Positions 32,731-40,627 of a DNA stretch of 64,000 bases are shown here, piece after piece; within the stretch, counting starts at the first letter, position 1, and the number at the start of each line of letters is the position of its first letter. The notes below the pieces were generated by a model. That model was not told where the DNA came from. It ran no database searches and saw only the letters and a program-made list of their open reading frames with translations. The position numbers and the translations under genes were made by a program. The DNA lies in the NCBI RefSeq assembly GCF_008642275.1, contig NZ_CP029189.1, positions 6,368,001 through 6,432,000 on the forward strand, written 5' to 3'. The DNA comes from Streptomyces venezuelae. GTDB lineage: Bacteria > Actinomycetota > Actinomycetes > Streptomycetales > Streptomycetaceae.

Positions 32731-33360
32731 ATGCAGATCGCCGTACTTCTCTACGACCACTTCACCGCCCTCGACGCCGTCGGGCCCTTCGACACCCTCG
32801 GCCGGCTGTCCGACGCCGAGGTCCTCTTCGTCTCGGAGCGGCCGGGGCCCGTCCGGACCGACAACGGGTCGCTCGCACTCGTCGCCGACAAGAGGCTCGA
32901 CGAGGTCACCCGGCCCGACATCGTCATCGTGCCCGGCGGTCCGCATCCCGAGCGGGAGATGGCCAACCCCGTCGTCATGGACTGGCTGCGCACGGTCGAC
33001 GCCACGACCACCTGGACCACCTCGGTGTGCACCGGGTCCCTGCTGCTGGGCGCCGCCGGGCTGCTCGACGGCCGTCGGGCCACCAGCCACTGGCTCTACC
33101 TGGACCAGCTGCCGAAGCTCGGGGCCGAGCCCACCGGCGAGCGCGTGGTGTTCGACGGGAAGTACGTCACCGCCGCGGGCGTCTCCTCCGGGATCGACAT
33201 GGGACTCACCCTGCTCGGCCGGATCGCCGGCGACGACTTCGCCCGGGCCGTGCAGCTGATGACCGAGTACGACCCCCAGCCGCCCTACGACGCCGGTTCG
33301 CCCGACAAGGCCCCGGCCGCCCTCGTCGAGATGATGCGGTCCAACAACATGCCCGGCTGA
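32731..33360 (+). CDS. DJ-1/PfpI family protein
   Basis: 209 aa single-domain DJ-1/PfpI protein (isonitrile hydratase/InhA-like subgroup). It shares its plan with the N-terminal half of the upstream regulator: MQIAVLLYDHFTALDAVGPF, IVIVPGGPHPE, and nucleophile elbow TSVCTGSLLLGAAGLLDGRRA with cysteine in VCTG, then SHWLYLDQLPKLG. The likely enzymatic role is hydrolysis or hydration of a small molecule. ATG 32731 has GGAG 5 bases upstream. It converges on the enoyl-CoA hydratase gene. Confidence 0.9.
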   Translation: MQIAVLLYDHFTALDAVGPFDTLGRLSDAEVLFVSERPGPVRTDNGSLALVADKRLDEVTRPDIVIVPGGPHPEREMANPVVMDWLRTVDATTTWTTSVCTGSLLLGAAGLLDGRRATSHWLYLDQLPKLGAEPTGERVVFDGKYVTAAGVSSGIDMGLTLLGRIAGDDFARAVQLMTEYDPQPPYDAGSPDKAPAALVEMMRSNNMPG

Positions 33361-33383
33361 GGAGCGGGCCCGGGCCGGGGCCT

Positions 33384-34154
33384 TCAGGGGGCCCAGGTGA
33401 AGCGCGGAGTGCGGCGTTCCAGGAAGGCGGCGACGCCCTCCGCGGTGTCCTTGCTTCCGGCGGCCTGGTCCTCCCAGTAGGCGTCCCGGTCGGTGCGGCC
33501 GTCCGCGAACTCCTTGGCCGCCGCCTGCGTCAGCTGCGAGCGCGAGGCCAGGATCCGGGTGAACCCGGCCACCCGTTCGTCCAGCCGGCCGGCCGGGAGC
33601 AGCTCGTTCAGGAACCCGGCCCGCAGCGCCGTCTCCGCGTCGATGAGCTCCGCGGAGTAGAGGAGGTACTTGGCCCAGCCCGGGCCGACCAGGGACGTGA
33701 GCCTGCGGGTGGAGGACGCCGGATAGACGATGCCCAGCCTGGCCGGGGTCACGCCGAAGGAGGCCCCTTCCTCGGCGAAGCGCAGGTCGCAGGCGGCGGC
33801 CAGCTGGCTGCCGCCGCCCACGCAGAAACCGCGGATCGCGGCCAGGGTGGGCTTGGGGAAGGCGGCCAGGGCCTCCTCCGCCGTCACGGCCAGGGCCCGC
33901 GGGTCCTGGCCGCCGGCGTCCTCGGCGTCCCCGGTCAGAGAGGAGATGTCGGCGCCCGCGCAGAAGGTCGCCCCGGCTCCGGTCAGGACGAGGGCCCGTA
34001 CCGCCCGGTCGGCGGCGAGGCCGCTCAGCAGCTCCGGCAGGGCCCGCCACATGGCGGTGGTCATGGCGTTGCGCCGCGCGGGGTGGGAGATGACGACGGT
34101 GGCCACCCCGTCGGCGACCGTGTGCCGGAGGGTTGCGTCCATGGCAGCGTCCAT
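33384..34154 (-). CDS. enoyl-CoA hydratase/isomerase family protein
   Basis: 256 aa crotonase-fold protein. Substrate-CoA oxyanion-hole elements are TFCAGADISSL (about residue 65) and RGFCVGGGSQLAAACDLRFA (about 110). The second catalytic block GVTPARLGIVYPASSTRRL has tyrosine rather than the classical hydratase glutamate pattern, so isomerase or another crotonase activity is possible. Two in-frame ATGs (34154, 34142) lack a clear SD; the first is used. The frame remains open far upstream but only as GC-rich shadow of the neighbouring HdeD gene. Confidence 0.9.
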   Translation of the reverse strand: MDAAMDATLRHTVADGVATVVISHPARRNAMTTAMWRALPELLSGLAADRAVRALVLTGAGATFCAGADISSLTGDAEDAGGQDPRALAVTAEEALAAFPKPTLAAIRGFCVGGGSQLAAACDLRFAEEGASFGVTPARLGIVYPASSTRRLTSLVGPGWAKYLLYSAELIDAETALRAGFLNELLPAGRLDERVAGFTRILASRSQLTQAAAKEFADGRTDRDAYWEDQAAGSKDTAEGVAAFLERRTPRFTWAP

Positions 34155-34229
34155 GCGCCGGATGCTATCCCGGGCGGTCGTACCTATGATCAAGGGAGTC
34201 CGTCGGGGGTGCGAGGAGGTGGCACGTCC

Positions 34230-34922
34230 ATGGGCGCAGACCGCGCGGACCGTACCGGGGCGAAGCTCGGCGGCCCCGAACCACAGCGGGAGAAGAAGAA
34301 GCTCAGCCGCAGTTTCGCGCTGATGACGGGGCTCGGGGTGGTCCTCGTGCTGGCCGGGCTGGTCGGCCTCGTCTACACCGGCCTGGCCACGCTCACCTCG
34401 ATGTTCCTCTTCGGATGGCTGCTGCTGATCGGCGGTGTGGTGGGCCTGCTGCTGGCCGTGCAGTCGCGCAGGAGCAACTACTTCTGGCTGGCCGTGGTCG
34501 TCGCCGCGATCAACCTCGCCGCGGGTTTCGTGATCCTGCGCCGCCCCGAGGCCAGTGCCGAGGCACTGACGATGTTCGCCGCCCTGCTCTTCCTCGTGGG
34601 CGGGGTGTTCCGGCTGGTCGGTGCTCTGGTGGTGCGGGGATCCCACTTCGGGCTGGCGATCGTGCAGGGCGCCTTCGGGGTCCTGCTGGGCTTCCTGATC
34701 CTCGCCGGCTGGCCGGGAAACAGTCTGTACGTGATCGGAGCGTTCTTCTCGCTCGCCCTGCTGTTCGACGGGCTGAGCCTGGTGGCCATGGGCATGGGAT
34801 CCCGGCGCATCCTGGGCTTGGTCAGGGACGACGAGCCGTCGGCGGAGGCCGCCGCGGCGGGTGGGACGGCGGACCGGCCGGGCGAGGCGGCCGGGAAGCG
34901 TCCGGCAGAAGATCAGGAATAG
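34230..34922 (+). CDS. HdeD/DUF308-like membrane protein
   Basis: 230 aa integral membrane protein with six predicted hydrophobic segments in three pairs (FALMTGLGVVLVLAGLVGLV, MFLFGWLLLIGGVVGLLLAV, YFWLAVVVAAINLAAGFVIL, ALTMFAALLFLVGGVFRLVG, FGLAIVQGAFGVLLGFLILA, YVIGAFFSLALLFDGLSLVA), matching the DUF308/HdeD family. The charged N-terminus and Ala/Glu-rich C-terminus face the cytoplasm. HdeD is linked to acid resistance in enterics, but the role here is unknown. ATG 34230 follows GAGGAGGT (34213-34220). Confidence 0.9.
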   Translation: MGADRADRTGAKLGGPEPQREKKKLSRSFALMTGLGVVLVLAGLVGLVYTGLATLTSMFLFGWLLLIGGVVGLLLAVQSRRSNYFWLAVVVAAINLAAGFVILRRPEASAEALTMFAALLFLVGGVFRLVGALVVRGSHFGLAIVQGAFGVLLGFLILAGWPGNSLYVIGAFFSLALLFDGLSLVAMGMGSRRILGLVRDDEPSAEAAAAGGTADRPGEAAGKRPAEDQE

Positions 34923-34973
34923 TCGAACAACTGACGCTGTCATACGCCAGTGGTCAGAAAGTGTCCGATAGGC

Positions 34974-34990
34974 GCTGACTTATGGTCAGC
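34974..34990. promoter_or_regulatory. inverted repeat upstream of the RsbW-like gene
   Basis: GCTGAC-TTATG-GTCAGC, perfect 6+6, in the 142-bp gap before the ATPase gene; it also follows the HdeD-like gene by about 50 bp, so it could be an operator or a weak terminator. Confidence 0.4.
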
Positions 34991-35064
34991 AGTCCGGTCC
35001 GGACCAGCCTGTTCCCCACTCTTGTCGCGTGGAGACGATCGAGCGTGAAGACGGGGGACGGAAC

Positions 35065-35559
35065 ATGGACGTCAGCGGGAGCGTCCCGCCGGCCAAGGCG
35101 GGTGAGGCGGAGGCTCCGGCCGACCCCCTCGCCTACGAAGGGGTCTGGAGGTTCACCGCTCCGGCGGTTGAAGAATCCGTTCCGCAGGCCCGCCGCGCGG
35201 TCCGGGACCTGCTCGGGCGCCAGGGGGTGCCGGCCCATCAGGACCTCGTGTACTCCCTGCTCCTGATCGTCTCCGAGCTGGTGACGAACTCGGTCCGGCA
35301 CGCCGCCCTGCTCTCGCCCGAGGTCGCGGTCGAGGTCGCGATCGGGCGGGAGTGGGTGCGGGTGGCCGTCGAGGACAACCATCCCTACCGCCCCAAGGCC
35401 CTCGAAGCCGACTTCGGCCAGACCGGTGGCCGCGGCCTGCTCCTGGTCCGTGAGGTCACCCGGGAGGCCGGCGGGGTGTGCGACGTCGAGCACACCTCGA
35501 CCGGCGGCAAGGTGATCTGGGCGGCCCTGCCGCTCACCGCCCCGCCGGCCGTCGGCTGA
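35065..35559 (+). CDS. RsbW-like ATP-binding protein (anti-sigma factor/histidine-kinase-like ATPase)
   Basis: 164 aa protein with a single HATPase domain: N-box in LLLIVSELVTNSVRHA (about residues 70-85), G1-like block VEDNHPYRPK and GRGLLLVREV. Such short GHKL proteins are abundant in Streptomyces as serine kinases or anti-sigma factors that bind sigma-B-like factors or anti-anti-sigma proteins. ATG 35065 is chosen because GGGGGA lies just upstream; a GTG at 35029 in the same frame has no SD. No sigma or antagonist gene is adjacent. Confidence 0.88.
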   Translation: MDVSGSVPPAKAGEAEAPADPLAYEGVWRFTAPAVEESVPQARRAVRDLLGRQGVPAHQDLVYSLLLIVSELVTNSVRHAALLSPEVAVEVAIGREWVRVAVEDNHPYRPKALEADFGQTGGRGLLLVREVTREAGGVCDVEHTSTGGKVIWAALPLTAPPAVG

Positions 35560-35609
35560 GCGGCGGCCGGCGAAGCGGCGGACAGCGGCAGGTCGGGACG
35601 GCGTACGGG

Positions 35610-36209
35610 CTACCAGCCCGCCGCGTCGCCGGTCAGCTCGCGGATCGCGGGCCGCGCCGCGTCCAGCACGGTCATGAACCAGGCCGAGAACGGGACCTCG
35701 GCGTGCCGCTTCGCCAGCTCCCCGGCGGTGACGAAGGCGGTGTCCTCGACCTCCTCCGGATCCGGCCGCACGACGGCCTGCGCGAGTCCCACGAACAGGT
35801 GATTGAACTCCTGCTCCACGAGACCCGAAGCGGGGTCCGGGTGGTTGTAGCGCACCGTCCCCGCCTGCGCGAGCAGCGAGGGCGACAGACCCAGCTCCTC
35901 ATGGGTCCGCCGGGCCGCGGCCGCGAACGGCGACTCCCCGGGATAGGGGTGACCGCAACAGGTGTTCGACCAGACGCCGGGGGAGTGGTACTTCCCGAGG
36001 GCCCGCTGCTGGAGCAGCAGACGGCCCTGCTCGTCGAAGAGGAACACCGAGAACGCCCGGTGCAACTGCCCGGGCGCCTGATGGGCGGAGAGCTTCTCCG
36101 CCGTGCCGATGGTGTTGCCGGCCTCGTCGACCAGTTCGAGCATGATCGGTTCTTGAGTACCGGTGCCGTTGGACGCGCTGTTCGCGGCGGTGGCTGGTGT
36201 GGTCGGCAT
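35610..36209 (-). CDS. idi: isopentenyl-diphosphate delta-isomerase (type I)
   Basis: 199 aa type I IPP isomerase (Nudix fold, Mg/Zn-dependent), interconverting IPP and DMAPP for isoprenoids. Diagnostic features are RAFSVFLFDEQGRLLLQQRA, the catalytic cysteine in SNTCCGHPYPGE, the Nudix-like AAARRTHEELG and the second catalytic glutamate region VEQEFNHLFVG. The ATG at 36209 is preferred over 36215 because GAAGGA is 5 bases before it. It lies 9 kb from the hopanoid genes, which use its products, but in a separate unit on the other strand. Confidence 0.95.
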   Translation of the reverse strand: MPTTPATAANSASNGTGTQEPIMLELVDEAGNTIGTAEKLSAHQAPGQLHRAFSVFLFDEQGRLLLQQRALGKYHSPGVWSNTCCGHPYPGESPFAAAARRTHEELGLSPSLLAQAGTVRYNHPDPASGLVEQEFNHLFVGLAQAVVRPDPEEVEDTAFVTAGELAKRHAEVPFSAWFMTVLDAARPAIRELTGDAAGW

Positions 36210-36287
36210 ACCCATCCTTCGCTTCGGACTTCGGCCTTCAGTCTGCCGTACAAAAGCGGCTTGTCCCCACTTCGGAGATCCACGCAT

Positions 36288-36327
36288 GTCCGCCCCCCGT
36301 CGCGTGCTAGACGACGGGGGGGCGGAC
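36288..36327 (-). terminator. strong hairpin after the methyltransferase-GNAT gene
   Basis: GTCCGCCCCCCGTCG (36288-36302) pairs with CGACGGGGGGGCGGAC (36312-36327, one extra G) around a 9-nt loop; it is 67 bp past the stop of the leftward gene and upstream of idi. Confidence 0.75.
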
Positions 36328-36393
36328 CCGGGCGGACCCGGGGCGTACGTGGGGCGGACGACCTCGTGCGTCAACCACGAGATCGCGGGCGCG

Positions 36394-37710
36394 TCAGACC
36401 CCGAAGGGATCCGGATACCGGATCGTGCCCGACGGCACCGGCCGGGAGTCGTCCAGGACGAGCGCCATCAGGGCCTCGTCGGGGACCTCGAAGGGGGCCC
36501 GGATCCCGAAGTGCGACGCCGGGACGAAACCGAAGCGCGGATAGTACGACGGGTGCCCCAGGACGAGGACCAGTGACTCCCCGCGCTCCCGCGCCGCATC
36601 GAGCACGGCCCGTACGACCGAGCTGCCCGCGCCCGAGCGCTGCAGCGCGGGATCGGCCGCCACCGGGGCGAGCGCGAGCGCCGGGGCGCCGCCGACCTGG
36701 CACCGGGTCAGCAGGGCATGCGCCGCCACCGACCCGTCCGGGGCCTGCGCCACGAACGACAGCCCGGGCAGCCAGGAGCCGTCGGCGCGCAGCGCGTCCA
36801 CGAGGTCGGCCTCCAGCGGAGTCCCGAAGGCGGCCAGATTGATCTCCCGTACGGCGGCCGCGTCGGCCGCGGACTCCGGCCGGGCGGGCCAGGCGTCGCC
36901 GCCGCCGGCGGTCACCGGGCGCAGGACGTAGCCCGTGTACCCGTACTCGTGACCGTGACGGGCCCGTACGTCGAGCTCCTCGCGCGTCGCGGCCAGGGCC
37001 CCGGCCATCGCCGGTCCGCCGCCGGCCCCGGACAGGGCACGGACCCGCTCGGCGAGCGGGCCGTAGTACTCCGCCCAGTCGGAGTCGGGCAGCTTGTGCA
37101 CGCCGAGCACCTGGTACCCGGCGGCCTGGGCGGCCGCGAGGTTCCCGGCGGTGGTGCGCAGCGCGTAGTGCGGATCCCAGAAGGCGCGGGCGCCCGAGGA
37201 CGGCCCGGGGACCGACCACTCGCACTCGGTCAGGACGAGGGTGCCGCCCGGGGCGAGCAGCCGCCGCCACCGCGCGAGCGCGGCGTCGAAGCCGAGGACG
37301 TAGGCGGAGCCCTCCGCCCAGACGAGGTCGAAGGAACCGTCCTCGAAGTCCGCCTGCGGCAGTGCGCCCATGTCGGCCTCGACGGTGGTCACCCGGTCGG
37401 CGAGACCGCGGGCCGCGGCGGACCTGCGGAGCTCGTCGAGGAAGGGGGCGTGCAGGTCGACGGCGGTCACCTCGGCGCCCCCGCCCGCCTCCGCCGCGAG
37501 CAGCAGCGCGCTGCGGCCCGGGCCGCAGCCCAGGTCGAGGACGCGCGGCCGCTCGGGCAGCGGTCCGCACAGGGACAACAGGTGGCGGGTGCTCGCGTCG
37601 GAGCCCGGAGCCTGCCGGGGCAGGCCGTGGTGCAGGGTGAAGAAGGCGTGCGTGAAGTCGTCGACGCCGCGGGGACCGGAGGTGTCGTCGGAATTGTTGC
37701 TGTCGGTCAA
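36394..37710 (-). CDS. class I SAM methyltransferase - GNAT acetyltransferase fusion
   Basis: 438 aa two-domain protein. Residues about 20-260 form a class I methyltransferase (SAM motif VLDLGCGPGRSALLLA near 57, then VTAVDLHAPFLDELRR and FDLVWAEGSAYVLGF). Residues about 280-438 form a GNAT domain of the YhbS-like type (VAADPALQRSGAGSSVVRAV acetyl-CoA loop, then GHPSYYPRFGFVPAS). It would methylate and acetylate the same or related substrates, or use one domain for sensing. TTG start 37710 follows AAGG with 7 bases between. It is divergent from the envelope-polymer operon, with 371 bp between. Confidence 0.88.
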   Translation of the reverse strand: MTDSNNSDDTSGPRGVDDFTHAFFTLHHGLPRQAPGSDASTRHLLSLCGPLPERPRVLDLGCGPGRSALLLAAEAGGGAEVTAVDLHAPFLDELRRSAAARGLADRVTTVEADMGALPQADFEDGSFDLVWAEGSAYVLGFDAALARWRRLLAPGGTLVLTECEWSVPGPSSGARAFWDPHYALRTTAGNLAAAQAAGYQVLGVHKLPDSDWAEYYGPLAERVRALSGAGGGPAMAGALAATREELDVRARHGHEYGYTGYVLRPVTAGGGDAWPARPESAADAAAVREINLAAFGTPLEADLVDALRADGSWLPGLSFVAQAPDGSVAAHALLTRCQVGGAPALALAPVAADPALQRSGAGSSVVRAVLDAARERGESLVLVLGHPSYYPRFGFVPASHFGIRAPFEVPDEALMALVLDDSRPVPSGTIRYPDPFGV

Positions 37711-38081
37711 CGTGAACCCTTGGAACGGGGGCTCCGGCCGACGAGGCCCAACTGTGTGATCAGGCCCGGCCGGAAACCCGGAAGGAACGGGGGATGGACC
37801 GGAGTTCGCAGCGCACGGCCGCGACCACTGCGACGGTCATCAACCCACCTCATTCCACTCGGCACGTTCAGGGGCGCGTCCACCGTAACATCCGGGCCGT
37901 TTGTGGTACCGCGCCGTGATCGTCAATGATGATCGGAACCCGGCCCGGGGCCCGGATATTCGGCTTATCAGGGCGTAAACGGGTGGTGAACCCCTGCTTC
38001 CATTCATCCGATAGCCTCTGCCGACGTGCCGCCGCCCCCTGAGGGCGCGCGTTCGGAATCCGTTACAAGGAGTGAGTTCGT
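37711..38081. other. 371-bp divergent regulatory region
   Basis: No gene. The right half (37880-38030) is less GC-rich, with several promoter-like hexamers (for example GATAGCCT at 38010-38017) and partial inverted GATC repeats near 37918-37937. AAGGAG at 38067-38072 is a canonical SD for the downstream operon. A CCCGG/GGCCC-rich block at 37939-37956 can form a hairpin in the leader. Confidence 0.45.
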
Positions 38082-39878
38082 CTGCCGACCGTCATCCTCA
38101 CCGGCCTGCCGGTCCCCGGATCACCGCTCGCGGACGAGCTGCGCTCCCTCGGCTTCGACGTCCGCCCGGCCGCCGGTCCCCAGGACGCCGCCGCCGCGCT
38201 CGCGGACGTACCCGCCGACCAGCGGGTGGCCGTCGTGGACAGTGCCTTCGTCGGGCACGTACACGCGCTGCGCCTCGCCCTGACCGACCCGCGCTTCGAC
38301 GCCTGCGCCGTCACCGGCGCCCTCGCCGTCCAGGCCGGGGCCCGCGGGGCCCTCGACAAGGCGGCCGCCGAGGCCGCCGGCGCGGGCACCGGCGGGGCGC
38401 TCCCGTACCCGGACCGGCTCGCCGCCGCCGTCGAGGCCGCCGGGACCGCCGTCCAGCGCCCCGAACTCGGCACGCTCGTCGCCGCGGTCCCGGCCGGACC
38501 GGCGGAGCGCGACGCGGCGACCGCCGCCGTCGCCGCCGTCGACGACGAGGCCGTACGCCTGCGGACCGCCGTGAAGTCCCGCGACGGCTTCTTCACCACC
38601 TTCTGCATCAGCCCGTACTCGCGCTACATCGCCCGCTGGTGCGCGCGCCGCGGCCTGACCCCGAACCAGGTCACCACCGCCTCGCTGATCACCGCGCTCG
38701 TCGCGGCCGGCTGCGCCGCCACGGGCGAGCGCTGGGGCTACGTGGCGGCCGGCGTGCTGCTCCTCGTCTCCTTCGTGCTGGACTGCACCGACGGGCAGCT
38801 CGCCCGCTACTCGCTCCAGTACTCGACGATGGGCGCCTGGCTCGACGCCACCTTCGACCGTGCGAAGGAGTACTCCTTCTACGCGGGCCTCGCGCTCGGC
38901 GCGGCCCGGGGCGGCGACGACGTCTGGGCCCTGGCCGTCGGGTCCATGATCCTCATGACCTGCCGGCACGTCGTGGACTTCTCGTTCAACGAGGCCAACC
39001 ACGACGCCACCGCGAACACGAGCCCCACGGCGGCCCTCTCCGGCCGGCTCGACAGCGTCGGCTGGACCGTGTGGGTCCGCCGGATGATCATTCTGCCGAT
39101 CGGTGAGCGCTGGGCGATGATCGCGGTCCTGACCGCCTTCACCACCCCCCGCATCGTCTTCTACGCCCTGCTGGTCGGCTGCGCCTTCGGCGCGCTGTAC
39201 ACCACCGCCGGGCGCGTCCTGCGCTCCCTGACGCGCAAGGCCACCCGCACCGACCGGGCGGCCCGGGCGCTGGCCGACCTCACCGACTCGGGCCCGCTCG
39301 CCGAGCTCCAGGCCCGGCTGCTGCGCGGCCGCGCCGGATCCTTCGGTTCCGTGTACGTGGCGGCCCTCGGCACGCTGCTGATGATCGCGGGCGCCGTGTT
39401 CCTGCCCTTCGGCGACCCCCGGCTGACCGCAGTCGCGGTGATCTATGTCATGGCGGCCGGGCTCGCCGTCGCCGCGCCCCTCAAGGGCGCCCTGGACTGG
39501 CTGATCCCGCCGCTGTTCCGGGCCGCCGAGTACACCACCGTGCTGGTCCTCGCCATGAAGGCGGACGTCCCCGGGGCCCTCCCGGCGGCATTCGGCCTGA
39601 TCGCGGCGGTCGCCTACCATCACTACGACACGGTGTACCGCATCCGCGGCGGCACCGGCGCGCCCCCGCACTGGCTGGTGCGGACGATCGGCGGCCACGA
39701 AGGCCGGGTCCTGCTGATCACGGCCCTGGCGGCCGTCCTCGTATCGCGCGAAGCGGACTTCCCCGTCGCGCTCACGGTCATGGCCGTGTTCGTGGCACTC
39801 GTGGTGCTCGTGGAGAGCATCCGGTTCTGGGTCTCCTCCGGAGCACCCGCCGTACATGACGAAGGAGAACCAGCATGA
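38082..39878 (+). CDS. CDP-alcohol phosphotransferase with N-terminal extra domain (probable CTG start)
   Basis: 598 aa membrane enzyme, first gene of the envelope-polymer operon. The CDP-alcohol phosphotransferase signature is complete: DCTDGQLAR, then G and LDATFD (D-x2-DG-x2-AR-x8-G-x3-D-x3-D) at about residues 236-261. It is preceded by GLTPNQVT, as in inositol-phosphate and phosphatidyl transferases, and surrounded by multiple membrane segments. The first 180 residues (TVILTGLPVPGS, RVAVVDSAFVGHVHALRLAL) form a soluble alpha/beta domain of unknown function that resembles a degenerate nucleotidyltransferase. In this frame TGA lies at 38073-38075 and no ATG/GTG/TTG occurs before 38226. CTG 38082 sits 9 bases after AAGGAG and is the likely start. 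Confidence 0.85.
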   Translation: MPTVILTGLPVPGSPLADELRSLGFDVRPAAGPQDAAAALADVPADQRVAVVDSAFVGHVHALRLALTDPRFDACAVTGALAVQAGARGALDKAAAEAAGAGTGGALPYPDRLAAAVEAAGTAVQRPELGTLVAAVPAGPAERDAATAAVAAVDDEAVRLRTAVKSRDGFFTTFCISPYSRYIARWCARRGLTPNQVTTASLITALVAAGCAATGERWGYVAAGVLLLVSFVLDCTDGQLARYSLQYSTMGAWLDATFDRAKEYSFYAGLALGAARGGDDVWALAVGSMILMTCRHVVDFSFNEANHDATANTSPTAALSGRLDSVGWTVWVRRMIILPIGERWAMIAVLTAFTTPRIVFYALLVGCAFGALYTTAGRVLRSLTRKATRTDRAARALADLTDSGPLAELQARLLRGRAGSFGSVYVAALGTLLMIAGAVFLPFGDPRLTAVAVIYVMAAGLAVAAPLKGALDWLIPPLFRAAEYTTVLVLAMKADVPGALPAAFGLIAAVAYHHYDTVYRIRGGTGAPPHWLVRTIGGHEGRVLLITALAAVLVSREADFPVALTVMAVFVALVVLVESIRFWVSSGAPAVHDEGEPA

Positions 39879-40627
39879 TCGGCCTTGTACTCGCTGCCGG
39901 TGCCGGACGCCGTCTGCGTCCCTACACCGACACCCTGCCCAAGGCGCTCGTGCCGGTCGGCCCCGAGGGCGACGAGGAGAGCCTGACGGTCCTCGACCTC
40001 ACCCTGGGCAACTTCGCCGAGGTCGGTCTGACCGAGGTCGCCATCGTCGTCGGCTACCGCAAGGAGGCCGTGTACGCCCGTCGTGAGGCCCTTGAGGCCA
40101 AGTACGGCGTCAAGATCACGCTGATCGACAACGACAAGGCCGAGGAGTGGAACAACGCCTACTCCCTGTGGTGCGCGCGTGAGGTCCTGAAGCAGGGTGT
40201 GATCCTCGCCAACGGCGACACCGTCCACCCGGTCTCGGTCGAGCGCACCCTGCTCGCCGCCCGCGGCAACGGTCAGAAGATCATCCTCGCCCTCGACACG
40301 GTCAAGAACCTGGCCGACGAGGAGATGAAGGTCGTCACCGCCGAAGGGAAGGGCGTCCAGAAGATCACCAAGCTGATGGACCCCGCCGACGCCACCGGCG
40401 AGTACATCGGTGTCACCCTCATCGAGCCCGAGGCCGCCGAGCAGCTGGCCGAGGCCCTGAAGACCACCTTCGAGCGCGACCCCGACCTCTACTACGAGGA
40501 CGGCTACCAGCAGCTCGTGGGCGACGGCTTCACCATCGACGTGGCCCCCATCGGCGACGTCAAGTGGGTCGAGATCGACAACCACGACGACCTCGCCAAG
40601 GGCCGGACGATCGCATGCCAGTACTGA
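39875..40627 (+). CDS. LicC/IPCT-like nucleotidyltransferase
   Basis: 250 aa sugar/alcohol-phosphate nucleotidyltransferase. The N-terminal pyrophosphorylase motif LVLAAGAGRRLRPYTDTLPK binds NTP. The block DKAEEWNNAYSLWCAREVL, then GVILANGDTVHP, is typical of the LicC-like branch (phosphocholine or inositol-1-phosphate cytidylyltransferases) rather than of glucose-1-phosphate enzymes. It probably couples CTP to a phospho-alcohol to give the CDP-alcohol used by the two flanking transferases. ATGA overlap with the preceding gene and 13-bp overlap with the next show tight coupling. Confidence 0.88.
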   Translation: MIGLVLAAGAGRRLRPYTDTLPKALVPVGPEGDEESLTVLDLTLGNFAEVGLTEVAIVVGYRKEAVYARREALEAKYGVKITLIDNDKAEEWNNAYSLWCAREVLKQGVILANGDTVHPVSVERTLLAARGNGQKIILALDTVKNLADEEMKVVTAEGKGVQKITKLMDPADATGEYIGVTLIEPEAAEQLAEALKTTFERDPDLYYEDGYQQLVGDGFTIDVAPIGDVKWVEIDNHDDLAKGRTIACQY

